A DNA stretch of 22,513 bases, from the NCBI GenBank assembly GCA_030041195.1, contig JASHOI010000287.1, positions 1-22,513 of the forward strand. Reading direction: 5' to 3'. This document shows, piece after piece, positions 16,265 to 22,513 of this stretch (position 1 is the stretch's first letter; the number at the start of each line of letters is the position of its first letter). The notes beneath the pieces are model-generated. The model worked only from the letters and a program-made list of their open reading frames with translations, made no database searches and was not told the origin of the DNA. The DNA comes from Streptosporangiaceae bacterium. GTDB lineage: Bacteria; Actinomycetota; Actinomycetes; Streptosporangiales; Streptosporangiaceae. A program made the position numbers and the translations under genes.

Positions 16265-16317
16265 CATGATCGCGGTGGATTGTTAGCACATACGACTACA
16301 AATCCGCCGCGATCATG
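16265..16317. repeat. long imperfect palindrome, candidate bidirectional terminator or REP-like element
   Basis: Arms 16265-16283 (CATGATCGCGGTGGATTGT) and 16298-16317 pair over 19 positions with one T-G wobble and one bulged base, around a 14-nt loop. It begins just after the hisB stop, and its right arm contains the stop codon of the convergent gene. There is no T-tract. Position favours a shared terminator; the length and near-perfect ends also fit a dispersed palindromic repeat. Confidence 0.75.
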
Positions 16318-17272
16318 AATCGCCCAACGGGCACGACCGGCCACACGGCGTCGGCTGGCCGGCCCAGCCACGCTGGCCGAGCACGGCAGCGATCTGGGCG
16401 GCGGTTTGGCATGATTGCTCAGCAACGTCCGCCCAGCCATATCGCAACGTGATGATCCCGTCGGCGGCCGAGGCATTGTCCCGTGCGATGTCACGCCAGC
16501 GCTCGGCCACCGGGTGTGCGGCCTTGCCGTCGAGCTCGATGCAGGTCCGGTAGCGGTCGACCAGGTTGTCCAGGTAAATGCGGCCCGAACTCCTGGTCAC
16601 CCTCGCCTGGCGCCGGGCACGGGGCAGTCCGTGCGGTCGCTCGACGTCGCGTATATATCGGATCTCGAGCACTGAGTGCGCGCCATCGTCGATGTCGTCG
16701 AGTGCGCTGACCAGGATGCGACGCCAGCGGACCTTGGGCCGCTTGGCCAAGGCGATGAGCAGGAGCTCCGGCGTGGTGAGCCGGGAGCCGGATGCCTGGC
16801 AGAGCCAGCCAAAGGCGTCATCGATGGTCTTTGCGGTCTGGGTAAGGTCCAGGACCGTCTCCTCGATCCTGGTGCGCGGCGGCATGCGGGATGGATGGCG
16901 CGCCTCGGCCAGGCGCTCCGATCTGTGCAGGCGTACTCCCAGGATCGGGTCGACATGCTTATTGCGGGGAACCGTCACGTGAACAAGCGCACTTTTCTTG
17001 CTGGTCAGTCCGTCCAGCTCCGCGGCGGTCTGATGGCTGATGACAGCATGCGGACCGGCCCGCAGGACGGCGGCCCACAACTCCGCGTCGCGGCTTGGCT
17101 TCCCCGAGAAGGTCGCATAGACGCCCCGCTGCAGCGGCTGCCAACGGCCGCTGCGCAGCAGTGAGTTGATCGTCGTCGGCTTTAGCTGCACGGCTTGCGC
17201 CTGCCAGCGGGCGAGGACGCCGCGCTGCAGGTCGATCAGCTGGCGGCAGCCTTCCGGCAGGTTCGCGGTCAT
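16313..17272 (-). CDS. AbiEi-type winged-helix protein with C-terminal VSR/DUF559-like nuclease fold
   Basis: A 319-residue protein from ATG 17270-17272 (a GTG at 17306-17308 would add 12 residues). Residues ~8-55 (QLIDLQRGVLARWQAQAVQL, then INSLLRSGRWQPLQRGVYAT) are the N-terminal winged helix of type IV antitoxin AbiEi-like regulators. The C-terminal part (~200-283) contains LEIRYIRDVERPHGL, IYLDNLVDRY, TCIELDGKAAHP and ERWRDIARDNASAADG, ending LRYGWADV: the very-short-patch-repair-like fold of DUF559-type proteins, with plausible acidic/lysine residues E203, D235, E246, D248 and K250. No AbiEii nucleotidyltransferase toxin is adjacent, so it is an orphan. Its codon use includes more A/T-ending codons (for example CGTATATATCGG) than its neighbours, suggesting acquisition. 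It may bind or cut DNA; function is unproven. Confidence 0.8.
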   Translation of the reverse strand: MTANLPEGCRQLIDLQRGVLARWQAQAVQLKPTTINSLLRSGRWQPLQRGVYATFSGKPSRDAELWAAVLRAGPHAVISHQTAAELDGLTSKKSALVHVTVPRNKHVDPILGVRLHRSERLAEARHPSRMPPRTRIEETVLDLTQTAKTIDDAFGWLCQASGSRLTTPELLLIALAKRPKVRWRRILVSALDDIDDGAHSVLEIRYIRDVERPHGLPRARRQARVTRSSGRIYLDNLVDRYRTCIELDGKAAHPVAERWRDIARDNASAADGIITLRYGWADVAEQSCQTAAQIAAVLGQRGWAGQPTPCGRSCPLGDS

Positions 17273-17323
17273 GCCACCACGCTCGCCCGCGTCAACCGGT
17301 CGCCGCACGTCGATAACGCGGGC

Positions 17324-17332
17324 TGTGGATAA
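17324..17332 (-). promoter_or_regulatory. DnaA-box-like site 1 (TTATCCACA on - strand)
   Basis: TGTGGATAA on the + strand is a perfect complement of the E. coli-type DnaA box TTATCCACA. A second identical copy lies 29 bp further on in the same orientation. The site sits 16 bp upstream of the alternative GTG of the AbiEi-like gene. Confidence 0.5.
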
Positions 17333-17352
17333 ACCGCGGGACGCCGCTTTTC

Positions 17353-17361
17353 TGTGGATAA
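17353..17361 (-). promoter_or_regulatory. DnaA-box-like site 2 (TTATCCACA on - strand)
   Basis: Second perfect TTATCCACA; the shared 10-mer CTGTGGATAA recurs at 17323-17332 and 17352-17361. It lies 5 bp from the stop codon of the metallophosphatase gene, inside the 93-bp gap between two - strand genes. DnaA binding is inferred from sequence only. Confidence 0.5.
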
Positions 17362-17365
17362 CGAA

Positions 17366-18109
17366 CTAGTTCTGCTCGCGGGCTATCGCGGTGAAGGCCT
17401 CGAGCGCCTCGTCGGCGGAGTAGTGGTTCAGCACGTACTCGGCCGCCCACTGCGGCCCGCCCGGATGCCGGCTGGCGCCGATGATCCGGGCCGCCGCCTG
17501 CGCGTCGTAAATCGTGCGCCGCAGCGTCACGTCGGGGCCGAGCAGCGCCCAGCCCGCGCCGGGGTGGCCGTAGGGCATGCCGACGCTGCTCGGGTTGACG
17601 ACCCGGCGCCCGCCGGCCAGCCGGTCGAACGGCATGTGGGTGTGGCCGCAGACCACGACCCCCGCTTCGACGCCGTCCAGCGCCGCGGCCCAGCGTTCCG
17701 GCGGGCTGTCGACCAGCAGCATCTCGTCGTCGCGCCGCGGCGAGGCGTGACAGAACACGGTGGGCCCGAGCCCGTCGATGTCCAGGGTGACGGTCAGCGG
17801 CAGCCCGTCGAGCCGGTCCCGGTGGGCCCGGCCGATCAGGCCGGCGCTCGCCGCGGCGTCGGCGCCGTTTGGCCCGGGAACCTCGCCGCCGTCGAACGCG
17901 GTGACCATCTCGCGCTCGCAGTTGCCGTGCACCCACACCGCCCGGTCGCCGAGCGCGGCCAGCCGGTCGAGCGTCTCGGCGGGCATCGGCCCGAGCGCGA
18001 TGTCGCCGAGCAGCACCACCGCGTCGGCGGCCGCCACGTCCGGCTCGTCGAGCACGGCCTCCAGGGCCGGCAAGTTGGCGTGAATGTCGGCCAGCACGGC
18101 AGCTCTCAT
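17366..18109 (-). CDS. metallophosphatase, YfcE/MJ0936-like phosphodiesterase
   Basis: A 247-residue cytoplasmic protein with all metal-binding motifs of the family: D8-x-H10 in LADIHANL, GDIALGP with D36, HGNCERE with N63, FCHASP with H121, and CGHTHMPF with H156 and H158. VNPSSVGMP near ~171-179 is typical of the YfcE/MJ0936 phosphodiesterase branch, which cleaves phosphodiester model substrates; the true substrate is unknown. The start is set at ATG 18107-18109; an in-frame GTG at 18113 would add two residues. A CATAAT hexamer 8 nt upstream of the ATG suggests a leaderless or very short leader. It is divergent from the quinone oxidoreductase gene. Confidence 0.92.
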   Translation of the reverse strand: MRAAVLADIHANLPALEAVLDEPDVAAADAVVLLGDIALGPMPAETLDRLAALGDRAVWVHGNCEREMVTAFDGGEVPGPNGADAAASAGLIGRAHRDRLDGLPLTVTLDIDGLGPTVFCHASPRRDDEMLLVDSPPERWAAALDGVEAGVVVCGHTHMPFDRLAGGRRVVNPSSVGMPYGHPGAGWALLGPDVTLRRTIYDAQAAARIIGASRHPGGPQWAAEYVLNHYSADEALEAFTAIAREQN

Positions 18110-18117
18110 GCGCACCG

Positions 18118-18123
18118 ATTATG
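18118..18123 (-). promoter_or_regulatory. candidate -10 hexamer (CATAAT) of the metallophosphatase gene
   Basis: CATAAT on the - strand, 8 nt before ATG 18109, in an otherwise GC-rich 142-bp divergent intergenic region. It is one base from the sigma-70 consensus TATAAT. No Shine-Dalgarno is visible between it and the ATG. Confidence 0.45.
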
Positions 18124-18251
18124 CCTGCCGGGCGGCGCGCCGGCCGGCCGCCGGTGCCGGTGATCGGCGGAATCTGCTGGCAGCAGAGCGCGGGCCCGCC
18201 GCGCGTTCCACTCCAGGGAATACCGCGTCGCCCCGGTGGTTGGCCGCAGGT

Positions 18252-19190
18252 GTGAAAGCCATTGGTGTGACCGAGTTCGGCGGCCCCGCCGCACTGCACG
18301 TCGTGGAGCTCGCAGAACCCGAGGCCGGCCCGGGGGAGGTCCGCATCCGCGTGCACGCGGCCACGGTCAACCCGACCGACACCGTGCTGCGCAGCGGCGC
18401 CAGGGCGCGCGCCCTCGCCGACGTGCCGCCGCCCCACGTCCCCGGCATGGATGTGGCTGGCGTGCTCGAGCAGATCGGCCCGGGCGCGCCCACCGACCTG
18501 CAGGTCGGCGACCATGTCATGGCCATCGTGGTGCCGCACGGCTCGCACGGCGGCTACTCGGAGCGCGTTGTGGTCCCGGCCGAGTCGGTCGCCCGGGCGC
18601 CGGCCGGGGCGACGTACGCCGAGGCGTCGACGCTCCCGATGAACGGGCTGACCACGGTGCAGGCGCTGGACCTGCTCGGCCTGGAGCCCGGGCAGATCCT
18701 CGCGGTCACCGGCGCGGCCGGCGCCGTCGGCGGCTACGCGGTGCAACTGGGCAAGGCCGGCGGCCTGCGCGTGATCGCCGACGCCGCGCCGGCCGACGAG
18801 CAGCTGGTCAAGGACCTGGGCGCGGACGTCGTGGTCGGGCGCGGCCCGGAGTTCGCCGAGCGGGTCCGCGAGGCGGTTCCGCGGGGAGCCGACGGGCTGA
18901 TCGACGCCGCCCTGCTCAACGAGCTGGTCGTCCCCGCGGTGCGCGACGGCGGCCGGATCGCCACCGTGCGCGGCTTCAGGGGAGACGAGGAGCGGGGCAT
19001 CACCTTCCACCCGGTGACGGTCCGAAGCTACGCCCGCGAGCAGGGCAAGCTCGACGACCTGCGCCGGATGGCCGAGACCGGCCAGGTGACGCTCCGGGTG
19101 GCGGGCACGCTTCCGGCCGAGCACGCCGCCGAGGCGCACCGCACCCTGGAGGCCGGCGGCACCAGGGGCCGGCTGGTGCTGGAATTCTGA
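18252..19190 (+). CDS. zinc-less MDR-family NADPH:quinone oxidoreductase
   Basis: A 312-residue medium-chain reductase. The N-terminal GroES-like domain reads VKAIGVTEFGGPAALHVVEL (~1-20), with HAATVNPTD (~35-43) and HVPGMDVAGVLEQIG (~62-76). The Rossmann fold has VTGAAGAVGGYAVQLGK (~152-168). The zinc-binding Cys and His residues of alcohol dehydrogenases are absent, so this belongs to the quinone-oxidoreductase/crotonase-like branch that reduces quinones or enals with NADPH. GTG 18252 is chosen because KAIGVTEFG is the normal N-terminus; the long upstream extension is non-homologous. It ends 5 nt before the peptide deformylase ATG, so the two are likely co-transcribed. Confidence 0.92.
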   Translation: MKAIGVTEFGGPAALHVVELAEPEAGPGEVRIRVHAATVNPTDTVLRSGARARALADVPPPHVPGMDVAGVLEQIGPGAPTDLQVGDHVMAIVVPHGSHGGYSERVVVPAESVARAPAGATYAEASTLPMNGLTTVQALDLLGLEPGQILAVTGAAGAVGGYAVQLGKAGGLRVIADAAPADEQLVKDLGADVVVGRGPEFAERVREAVPRGADGLIDAALLNELVVPAVRDGGRIATVRGFRGDEERGITFHPVTVRSYAREQGKLDDLRRMAETGQVTLRVAGTLPAEHAAEAHRTLEAGGTRGRLVLEF

Positions 19191-19195
19191 TCCCC

Positions 19196-19807
19196 ATGAG
19201 CGATGAGGACGTGCTGCCGATCGTCCAGTGCGGTGACCCGGTGCTGCGCCGGGCCGCCGAACCCGTCGACGCGGCTGACCTGCGCACCGGCGAGCTGCGG
19301 CGCCTGATTGTGCAGATGCGGGCGACCATGGAGGCCGCGCCCGGCGTCGGTCTCGCCGCGCCTCAGGTCGGGGTGCCGCTGCAGCTCGCGGTCATACAGG
19401 ACAGCCCGGAGCTCTGGGGCCGCCTGACCGAGGAGGAGCTGGCGGCACGCGAGCGGGACGCGCTGCCGTTCACCGTCCTGGTCAACCCCGCGGTCACGCC
19501 CGTGGACGAGGACGGCCTGGCGGCCTTTTACGAGGGATGCCTGAGCGTTGCCGGGCTGGCCGCGGTCGTCGCCCGCCACAGGGCCGTGCGGGTCAGAGCG
19601 CTCGACGAGCACGGCCAGCCGATCGACCGGTTGCTGCGCGGGTGGCCGGCCCGGATCGTCCAGCACGAGGCCGACCACCTCGGCGGCCGCCTGTACCTGG
19701 ACCGCGCCGAGACCAGGTCGCTGACCACGGCCGACAACTACGCGAGGTTCTGGGCCGGGCGGCCGCCAGCAGAGGCGGCGGCCGCTCTCGGGTTCACGCT
19801 GCGTTAA
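19196..19807 (+). CDS. def: peptide deformylase
   Basis: A 203-residue metalloprotease removing the N-formyl group from nascent proteins. All three family motifs are present: motif 1 [10 protein letters not shown] (50-59), motif 2 EGCLSV (113-118, metal ligand C115) and motif 3 QHEADH (156-161, ligands H157 and H161, catalytic E158). A ~25-residue charged insertion after motif 1 ([19 protein letters not shown]) occurs in some actinobacterial paralogues, so this may be a second Def copy rather than the one near fmt (inference). The ATG at 19196 has only a weak GGA upstream; close spacing to the oxidoreductase stop suggests coupling. It stops 22 nt before hisH. Confidence 0.95.
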   Translation: MSDEDVLPIVQCGDPVLRRAAEPVDAADLRTGELRRLIVQMRATMEAAPGVGLAAPQVGVPLQLAVIQDSPELWGRLTEEELAARERDALPFTVLVNPAVTPVDEDGLAAFYEGCLSVAGLAAVVARHRAVRVRALDEHGQPIDRLLRGWPARIVQHEADHLGGRLYLDRAETRSLTTADNYARFWAGRPPAEAAAALGFTLR

Positions 19808-19817
19808 CGGGCCCGAT

Positions 19818-19823
19818 TACCCT
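19818..19823 (+). promoter_or_regulatory. candidate leaderless -10 box (TACCCT) of hisH
   Basis: TACCCT followed by 6 nt (GGGCGG) and the GTG of hisH at 19830: the same hexamer and spacing as at hisD. TTCACG at 19793-19798, 19 bp upstream, is one mismatch from TTGACG and could be a -35. It lies in the 22-nt gap after def. Confidence 0.55.
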
Positions 19824-19829
19824 GGGCGG

Positions 19830-20465
19830 GTGGGGAACAGGGTCGTGGTGCTCGACTACGGCTTCGGCAACATCCGCTCGGCACAGCGGGCGCTGCAGCG
19901 GGCCGGGGCCGACACCGAGGTGAGCGCCGACTATGACGCGGCGATGGACGCCGACGGGCTCGTGGTGCCCGGCGTCGGCGCGTTCGCCGCGTGCATGGCC
20001 GGGCTGCGCAAGGTCCGCGGCAACATGATCATCGGCAGGCGCCTGGCTGGCGGCCGGCCCGTGCTCGGCATCTGCGTCGGCATGCAGGTGCTGTTCGAAG
20101 AGGGGGTCGAGCACGGCGAGCGGACCGAGGGCTGCGGCGAGTGGCCCGGGGTGGTGCGGCGCCTGGACGCCCCGATACTGCCGCACATGGGCTGGAACAC
20201 CGTGGAGCCGCCCTCGGGGTCGCGCCTGTTCGCCGGCATCGGCGACCGCACCCGGTTCTACTTCGTGCACTCCTACGCGGCCACGGAGCTGCCGATGCCG
20301 GAGAGCCGGTGGATGACCGCGCCGCTGATCACCTGGGCCACCCACGGGGAGCCGTTCATCGCCGCGGTGGAGAACGGCCCGCTGAGCGCGACCCAGTTCC
20401 ACCCGGAGAAGTCCGGCGACGCCGGGGCGGCGCTGCTGGCCAACTGGCTAGAGTCGGTGCGGTGA
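19830..20465 (+). CDS. hisH: imidazole glycerol phosphate synthase, glutamine amidotransferase subunit
   Basis: A 211-residue class-I (triad) glutaminase that supplies ammonia to HisF. The triad is visible: C82 in [15 protein letters not shown]191 and E193 in TQFHPEKSG. The N-terminal [13 protein letters not shown] (~5-17) and the oxyanion-strand motif VVPGVGAF (~45-52) are family signatures. The GTG start fits the TACCCT-N6 arrangement. Its TGA overlaps the GTG of priA by 4 nt. It heads the hisH-priA-hisF-hisI block; the protein should form a heterodimer with HisF, encoded two genes downstream. Confidence 0.97.
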   Translation: MGNRVVVLDYGFGNIRSAQRALQRAGADTEVSADYDAAMDADGLVVPGVGAFAACMAGLRKVRGNMIIGRRLAGGRPVLGICVGMQVLFEEGVEHGERTEGCGEWPGVVRRLDAPILPHMGWNTVEPPSGSRLFAGIGDRTRFYFVHSYAATELPMPESRWMTAPLITWATHGEPFIAAVENGPLSATQFHPEKSGDAGAALLANWLESVR

Positions 20466-21289
20466 CCGACCTCACGCTGTTGCCGGCCGTGGACGTGGCC
20501 GACGGCCAGGCCGTCCGGCTGGTGCAGGGAGCGGCCGGCACCGAGACCGGGTACGGCGATCCGCTGGCCGCCGCCCGCGACTGGCAGCGAGCCGGGGCCG
20601 AGTGGATCCACCTGGTCGACCTCGACGCGGCGTTTCGCCGCGGCTCGAACGCCGAACTGCTGGCGGAGATCGTCCGCCAGGTCGACGTGGCGTTCGAGGT
20701 CTCCGGCGGCATCCGCGACGACGCGTCGCTGGCCGCGGCGCTGGCCACCGGGTGTGCGCGGGTGGTGATCGGCACCGCCGCGCTCGAGGATCCGGACTGG
20801 GTCCGCGGCGCGATCGCGGCGCACGGCGAGCGGATCGCGGTCGGCCTCGACGTCCGCGGCACCCGGCTGGCCGCGCGCGGCTGGACGACCGACGGCGGCG
20901 AGCTCGACGACGCGCTGGACCGGCTCGAGGCCGACGGCTGCCGGCGCTACGTGGTCACCGACATCACCAAGGACGGCATGCTGCGCGGGCCGAACCTGGA
21001 CCTGCTGCGCCGGGTGTGCGCGCACACCGAGCGCCCGGTGATCGCCAGCGGCGGGGTGTCCAGCGTGGCCGACCTGCGGGCCATCGCCGCGCTGTCACCC
21101 ATCGGGGTGGAAGGGGTCATCATCGGCAAGGCGCTGTACGCCGGAGCGTTCACTCTGCAAGAGGCCCTGAACGTGACGCGCGCCGCCACCGGCGGAAGCC
21201 GTCCCGACCGCGAGGGTCGGTGGGCCGGCCCGAGCGGGCGGGAGCGGGGGGCTCGGGGGGTCGCCCCCCCGACTAGCGGGGTCGGCTGA
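20462..21289 (+). CDS. priA: PriA: bifunctional HisA / TrpF phosphoribosyl isomerase
   Basis: A (beta/alpha)8 isomerase acting on ProFAR in histidine synthesis and, in actinobacteria without trpF, on phosphoribosylanthranilate in tryptophan synthesis. Residues matching M. tuberculosis PriA are present: D11 and R19 ([15 protein letters not shown]), R139 and W141 in [11 protein letters not shown] (R143/W145 in M. tuberculosis), and D171 in TDITKDGML (D175). The RGW motif favours PriA over plain HisA. It is 275 residues long, where ~240 is usual: the last ~35 (from about [10 protein letters not shown]) are Gly/Arg/Pro-rich, low-complexity, and coded by DNA with two strong hairpins. Start GTG overlaps hisH by 4 nt; the TGA shares one base with hisF's ATG. 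Confidence 0.95.
   Translation: MTDLTLLPAVDVADGQAVRLVQGAAGTETGYGDPLAAARDWQRAGAEWIHLVDLDAAFRRGSNAELLAEIVRQVDVAFEVSGGIRDDASLAAALATGCARVVIGTAALEDPDWVRGAIAAHGERIAVGLDVRGTRLAARGWTTDGGELDDALDRLEADGCRRYVVTDITKDGMLRGPNLDLLRRVCAHTERPVIASGGVSSVADLRAIAALSPIGVEGVIIGKALYAGAFTLQEALNVTRAATGGSRPDREGRWAGPSGRERGARGVAPPTSGVG
21204..21220 (+). repeat. hairpin 1 in the 3' extension of priA
   Basis: Inverted repeat CCGACC / GGTCGG with a 5-nt loop, within the low-complexity C-terminal coding extension of priA. Small, so chance is possible in GC-rich DNA. Confidence 0.4.
21253..21272 (+). repeat. hairpin 2 in the 3' extension of priA, 16 nt before hisF
   Basis: Perfect 8-bp inverted repeat TCGGGGGG / CCCCCCGA with a TCGC loop, inside the last codons of priA. 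The mRNA hairpin would be very stable and lies just upstream of the hisF start (21289), where it could affect ribosome passage, mRNA decay or partial termination. No T-tract follows. Confidence 0.6.
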
Positions 21290-22062
21290 TGCCGGTCGCG
21301 GTCCGGGTCATCCCCTGCCTGGACGTGGACGGCGGCCGGGTGGTCAAGGGCGTCAACTTCCGCAACCTGCGCGACGCGGGCGATCCGGTGCAGCTGGCCG
21401 CCGCCTACGATCGCGAGGGCGCCGACGAGCTCGTGTTCCTCGACATCACCGCGTCGGCCGAGCACCGGGACACGATGGTCGACGTGGTGGCGCGCACCGC
21501 CGACCAGGTGTTCATCCCGCTCACCGTCGGCGGCGGCGTGCGCAGCGTCGACGACGTTGACGCGCTGCTGCGGGCCGGGGCCGACAAGGTGTCGCTGAAC
21601 ACGGCGGCGGTGGCCAGGCCCGAGCTGCTCACCGAGGTGGCCGGCCGGTTCGGCGCGCAGTGCGTGGTGGTGTCGGTCGACGCGCGGCGGGCTGGGCCGA
21701 GCGGGTTCGAGGTGACCACGCACGGCGGGCGGCGCGGCACCGGCCTTGACGCCGTCGCCTGGGCGCGCCAGGCGGCCGGGCTCGGCGCCGGCGAGATCCT
21801 GCTGAACTCGATGGACACCGACGGCACCCAGGGCGGGTTCGACCTCGAGCTGATCGGGGCGGTGCGGGAAGCCGTGGACGTCCCGGTGATCGCGAGCGGC
21901 GGGGCCGGCCGGGTCGCGGATTTCGTGCCCGCGGTCGCCGCAGGCGCCGACGCGGTGCTCGCCGCGAGCGTGTTCCACTTCGGCGAGATCAGGATCGGCG
22001 AGGTGAAGGAGTCGCTGCGTGCGGCGGGCCACCCCGTGCGTGAACCGGGCATGTCAGGCTAG
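21289..22062 (+). CDS. hisF: imidazole glycerol phosphate synthase, cyclase subunit
   Basis: A 257-residue (beta/alpha)8 cyclase that uses HisH-derived ammonia to form IGP and AICAR from PRFAR. The catalytic aspartates are in place: D12 in [16 protein letters not shown] and D131 in VVVSVDARR, equivalent to D11 and D130 of T. maritima. [10 protein letters not shown] (~77-86) and [14 protein letters not shown] plus VIASGGAG form the two phosphate-binding halves. The ATG shares its A with the priA stop (TGATG), indicating translational coupling. It stops 4 nt before hisI. Confidence 0.97.
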   Translation: MPVAVRVIPCLDVDGGRVVKGVNFRNLRDAGDPVQLAAAYDREGADELVFLDITASAEHRDTMVDVVARTADQVFIPLTVGGGVRSVDDVDALLRAGADKVSLNTAAVARPELLTEVAGRFGAQCVVVSVDARRAGPSGFEVTTHGGRRGTGLDAVAWARQAAGLGAGEILLNSMDTDGTQGGFDLELIGAVREAVDVPVIASGGAGRVADFVPAVAAGADAVLAASVFHFGEIRIGEVKESLRAAGHPVREPGMSG

Positions 22063-22066
22063 GCAC

Positions 22067-22474
22067 ATGGGCACGAGTGACAAGACCACCAGGGTCGGGG
22101 CCGGCGAGTCCGGGCTCGACCCGCGGATCGCCGCGCGGCTGAAGCGGAATTCTGACGGCCTGATAGCTGCCGTCGCGCAGCAGCACGACACCGGCGAGGT
22201 GCTGATGCTCGGCTGGATGGACGACGAGGCACTGCATCGCACGCTGACCACGGGCCGGTGCACCTACTGGTCACGCAGCCGGCAGGAGTACTGGGTCAAG
22301 GGCGAAACCTCGGGCCATGCCCAGTGGGTGAAGTCGGTCGCGCTCGACTGCGACGGCGACGTGGTGCTGGTCAAGGTGGACCAGACCGGGGCCGCCTGCC
22401 ACACCGGCGACCGGACCTGCTTCGACGCCGACGTGCTGGAAACGTTCGCCGAGGACAGGGCCGAAACGGGCTAG
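22067..22474 (+). CDS. hisI: phosphoribosyl-AMP cyclohydrolase (standalone)
   Basis: A 135-residue PRA-CH that opens the purine ring of phosphoribosyl-AMP. Conserved elements: [12 protein letters not shown] (~45-56), [19 protein letters not shown] (~66-84), the magnesium site LDCDGD (D94, D96, D98) and the zinc ligands C95, C111 and C118 (DCDG and [10 protein letters not shown]). It is not fused to HisE, as is usual in actinobacteria. ATG 22067 lies 4 nt after the hisF stop. CAGGCT, overlapping the hisF stop, stands exactly 6 nt upstream of the ATG and lacks only the first T of TAnnnT, but readthrough from hisF is the simpler source of transcripts. Confidence 0.96.
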   Translation: MGTSDKTTRVGAGESGLDPRIAARLKRNSDGLIAAVAQQHDTGEVLMLGWMDDEALHRTLTTGRCTYWSRSRQEYWVKGETSGHAQWVKSVALDCDGDVVLVKVDQTGAACHTGDRTCFDADVLETFAEDRAETG

Positions 22475-22513
22475 CTATGGGGCGTGATGGCCGCGGGCGC
22501 GGCCTGCCGGGAC
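22475..22513 (+). other. right-edge sequence, possible start of the next gene
   Basis: Only 39 nt remain after hisI. GTG 22484 and ATG 22487 open frames that run off the edge (MAAGAACRD from the ATG), too short to identify. In Streptomyces trpE follows hisI, so trpE is a reasonable expectation from gene order alone. Confidence 0.15.

Noticed and set aside
17309..17365. Replication origin at the DnaA-box pair.
   Set aside because: Only two boxes, no AT-rich unwinding region and no dnaA/dnaN genes nearby; kept only as a DnaA-box-like finding.
1..22513. CRISPR array, prophage, integrase, transposon or tRNA.
   Set aside because: No regularly spaced repeats, cloverleaf-like sequence, or transposase/integrase motifs were seen on either strand by eye.

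Overview
The window is very GC-rich with strong G/C third-position bias, many GTG starts and 4-nt stop/start overlaps. Together with a bifunctional PriA-type isomerase and a DUF574-type methyltransferase, this points to a filamentous, high-GC actinomycete (Streptosporangiales/Frankia/Streptomyces-like). The genus cannot be fixed from the sequence. It looks chromosomal: I saw no transposase, integrase, phage gene, CRISPR array, tRNA or rRNA.

Layout. (1) 1-4201: a partial metallophosphoesterase and a small membrane/coiled-coil protein (both -), then a DUF574 SAM-dependent methyltransferase and a GH13 alpha-glucosidase-like enzyme (+), a GC hairpin, and a convergent tyrosine-phosphatase-like protein (-). 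(2) 4247-7796: a two-gene secreted unit on the - strand. It encodes a large exported protein that looks like an S8 subtilase without its catalytic domain, followed 19 nt later by an intact S53 (sedolisin) peptidase. (3) 7797-22474: the histidine pathway, broken into three blocks: hisD; hisC-hisB; hisH-priA-hisF-hisI. hisD and hisC are separated by a GT4 glycosyltransferase and SGNH hydrolase (+), a FUSC-type membrane protein (-) and an SDR oxidoreductase (+). hisB and hisH are separated by an orphan AbiEi-like/nuclease-fold protein (-), an intact metallophosphatase (-), a zinc-less quinone oxidoreductase (+) and peptide deformylase (+). hisG, hisE and the HolPase gene are not in the window.

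How it works together. HisB, HisC and HisD catalyse the late steps, HisI and PriA (HisA) the middle steps, and HisH/HisF form the glutamine-dependent IGP synthase. PriA very probably also serves tryptophan synthesis. Each separated his block starts with GTG exactly 6 nt after a TAnnnT hexamer (TACCCT for hisD, TAGGCT for hisC, TACCCT for hisH). This is the arrangement expected of leaderless actinobacterial promoters and suggests each fragment has its own promoter.

Most notable: the repeated leaderless start architecture of the split his locus; two perfect TTATCCACA DnaA-box-like sites 29 bp apart beside an orphan AbiEi/nuclease-like gene that is bounded on its other side by a long palindrome; the catalytic-domain-less S8-like protein paired with an S53 protease; and a low-complexity, hairpin-bearing C-terminal extension on PriA just before hisF.
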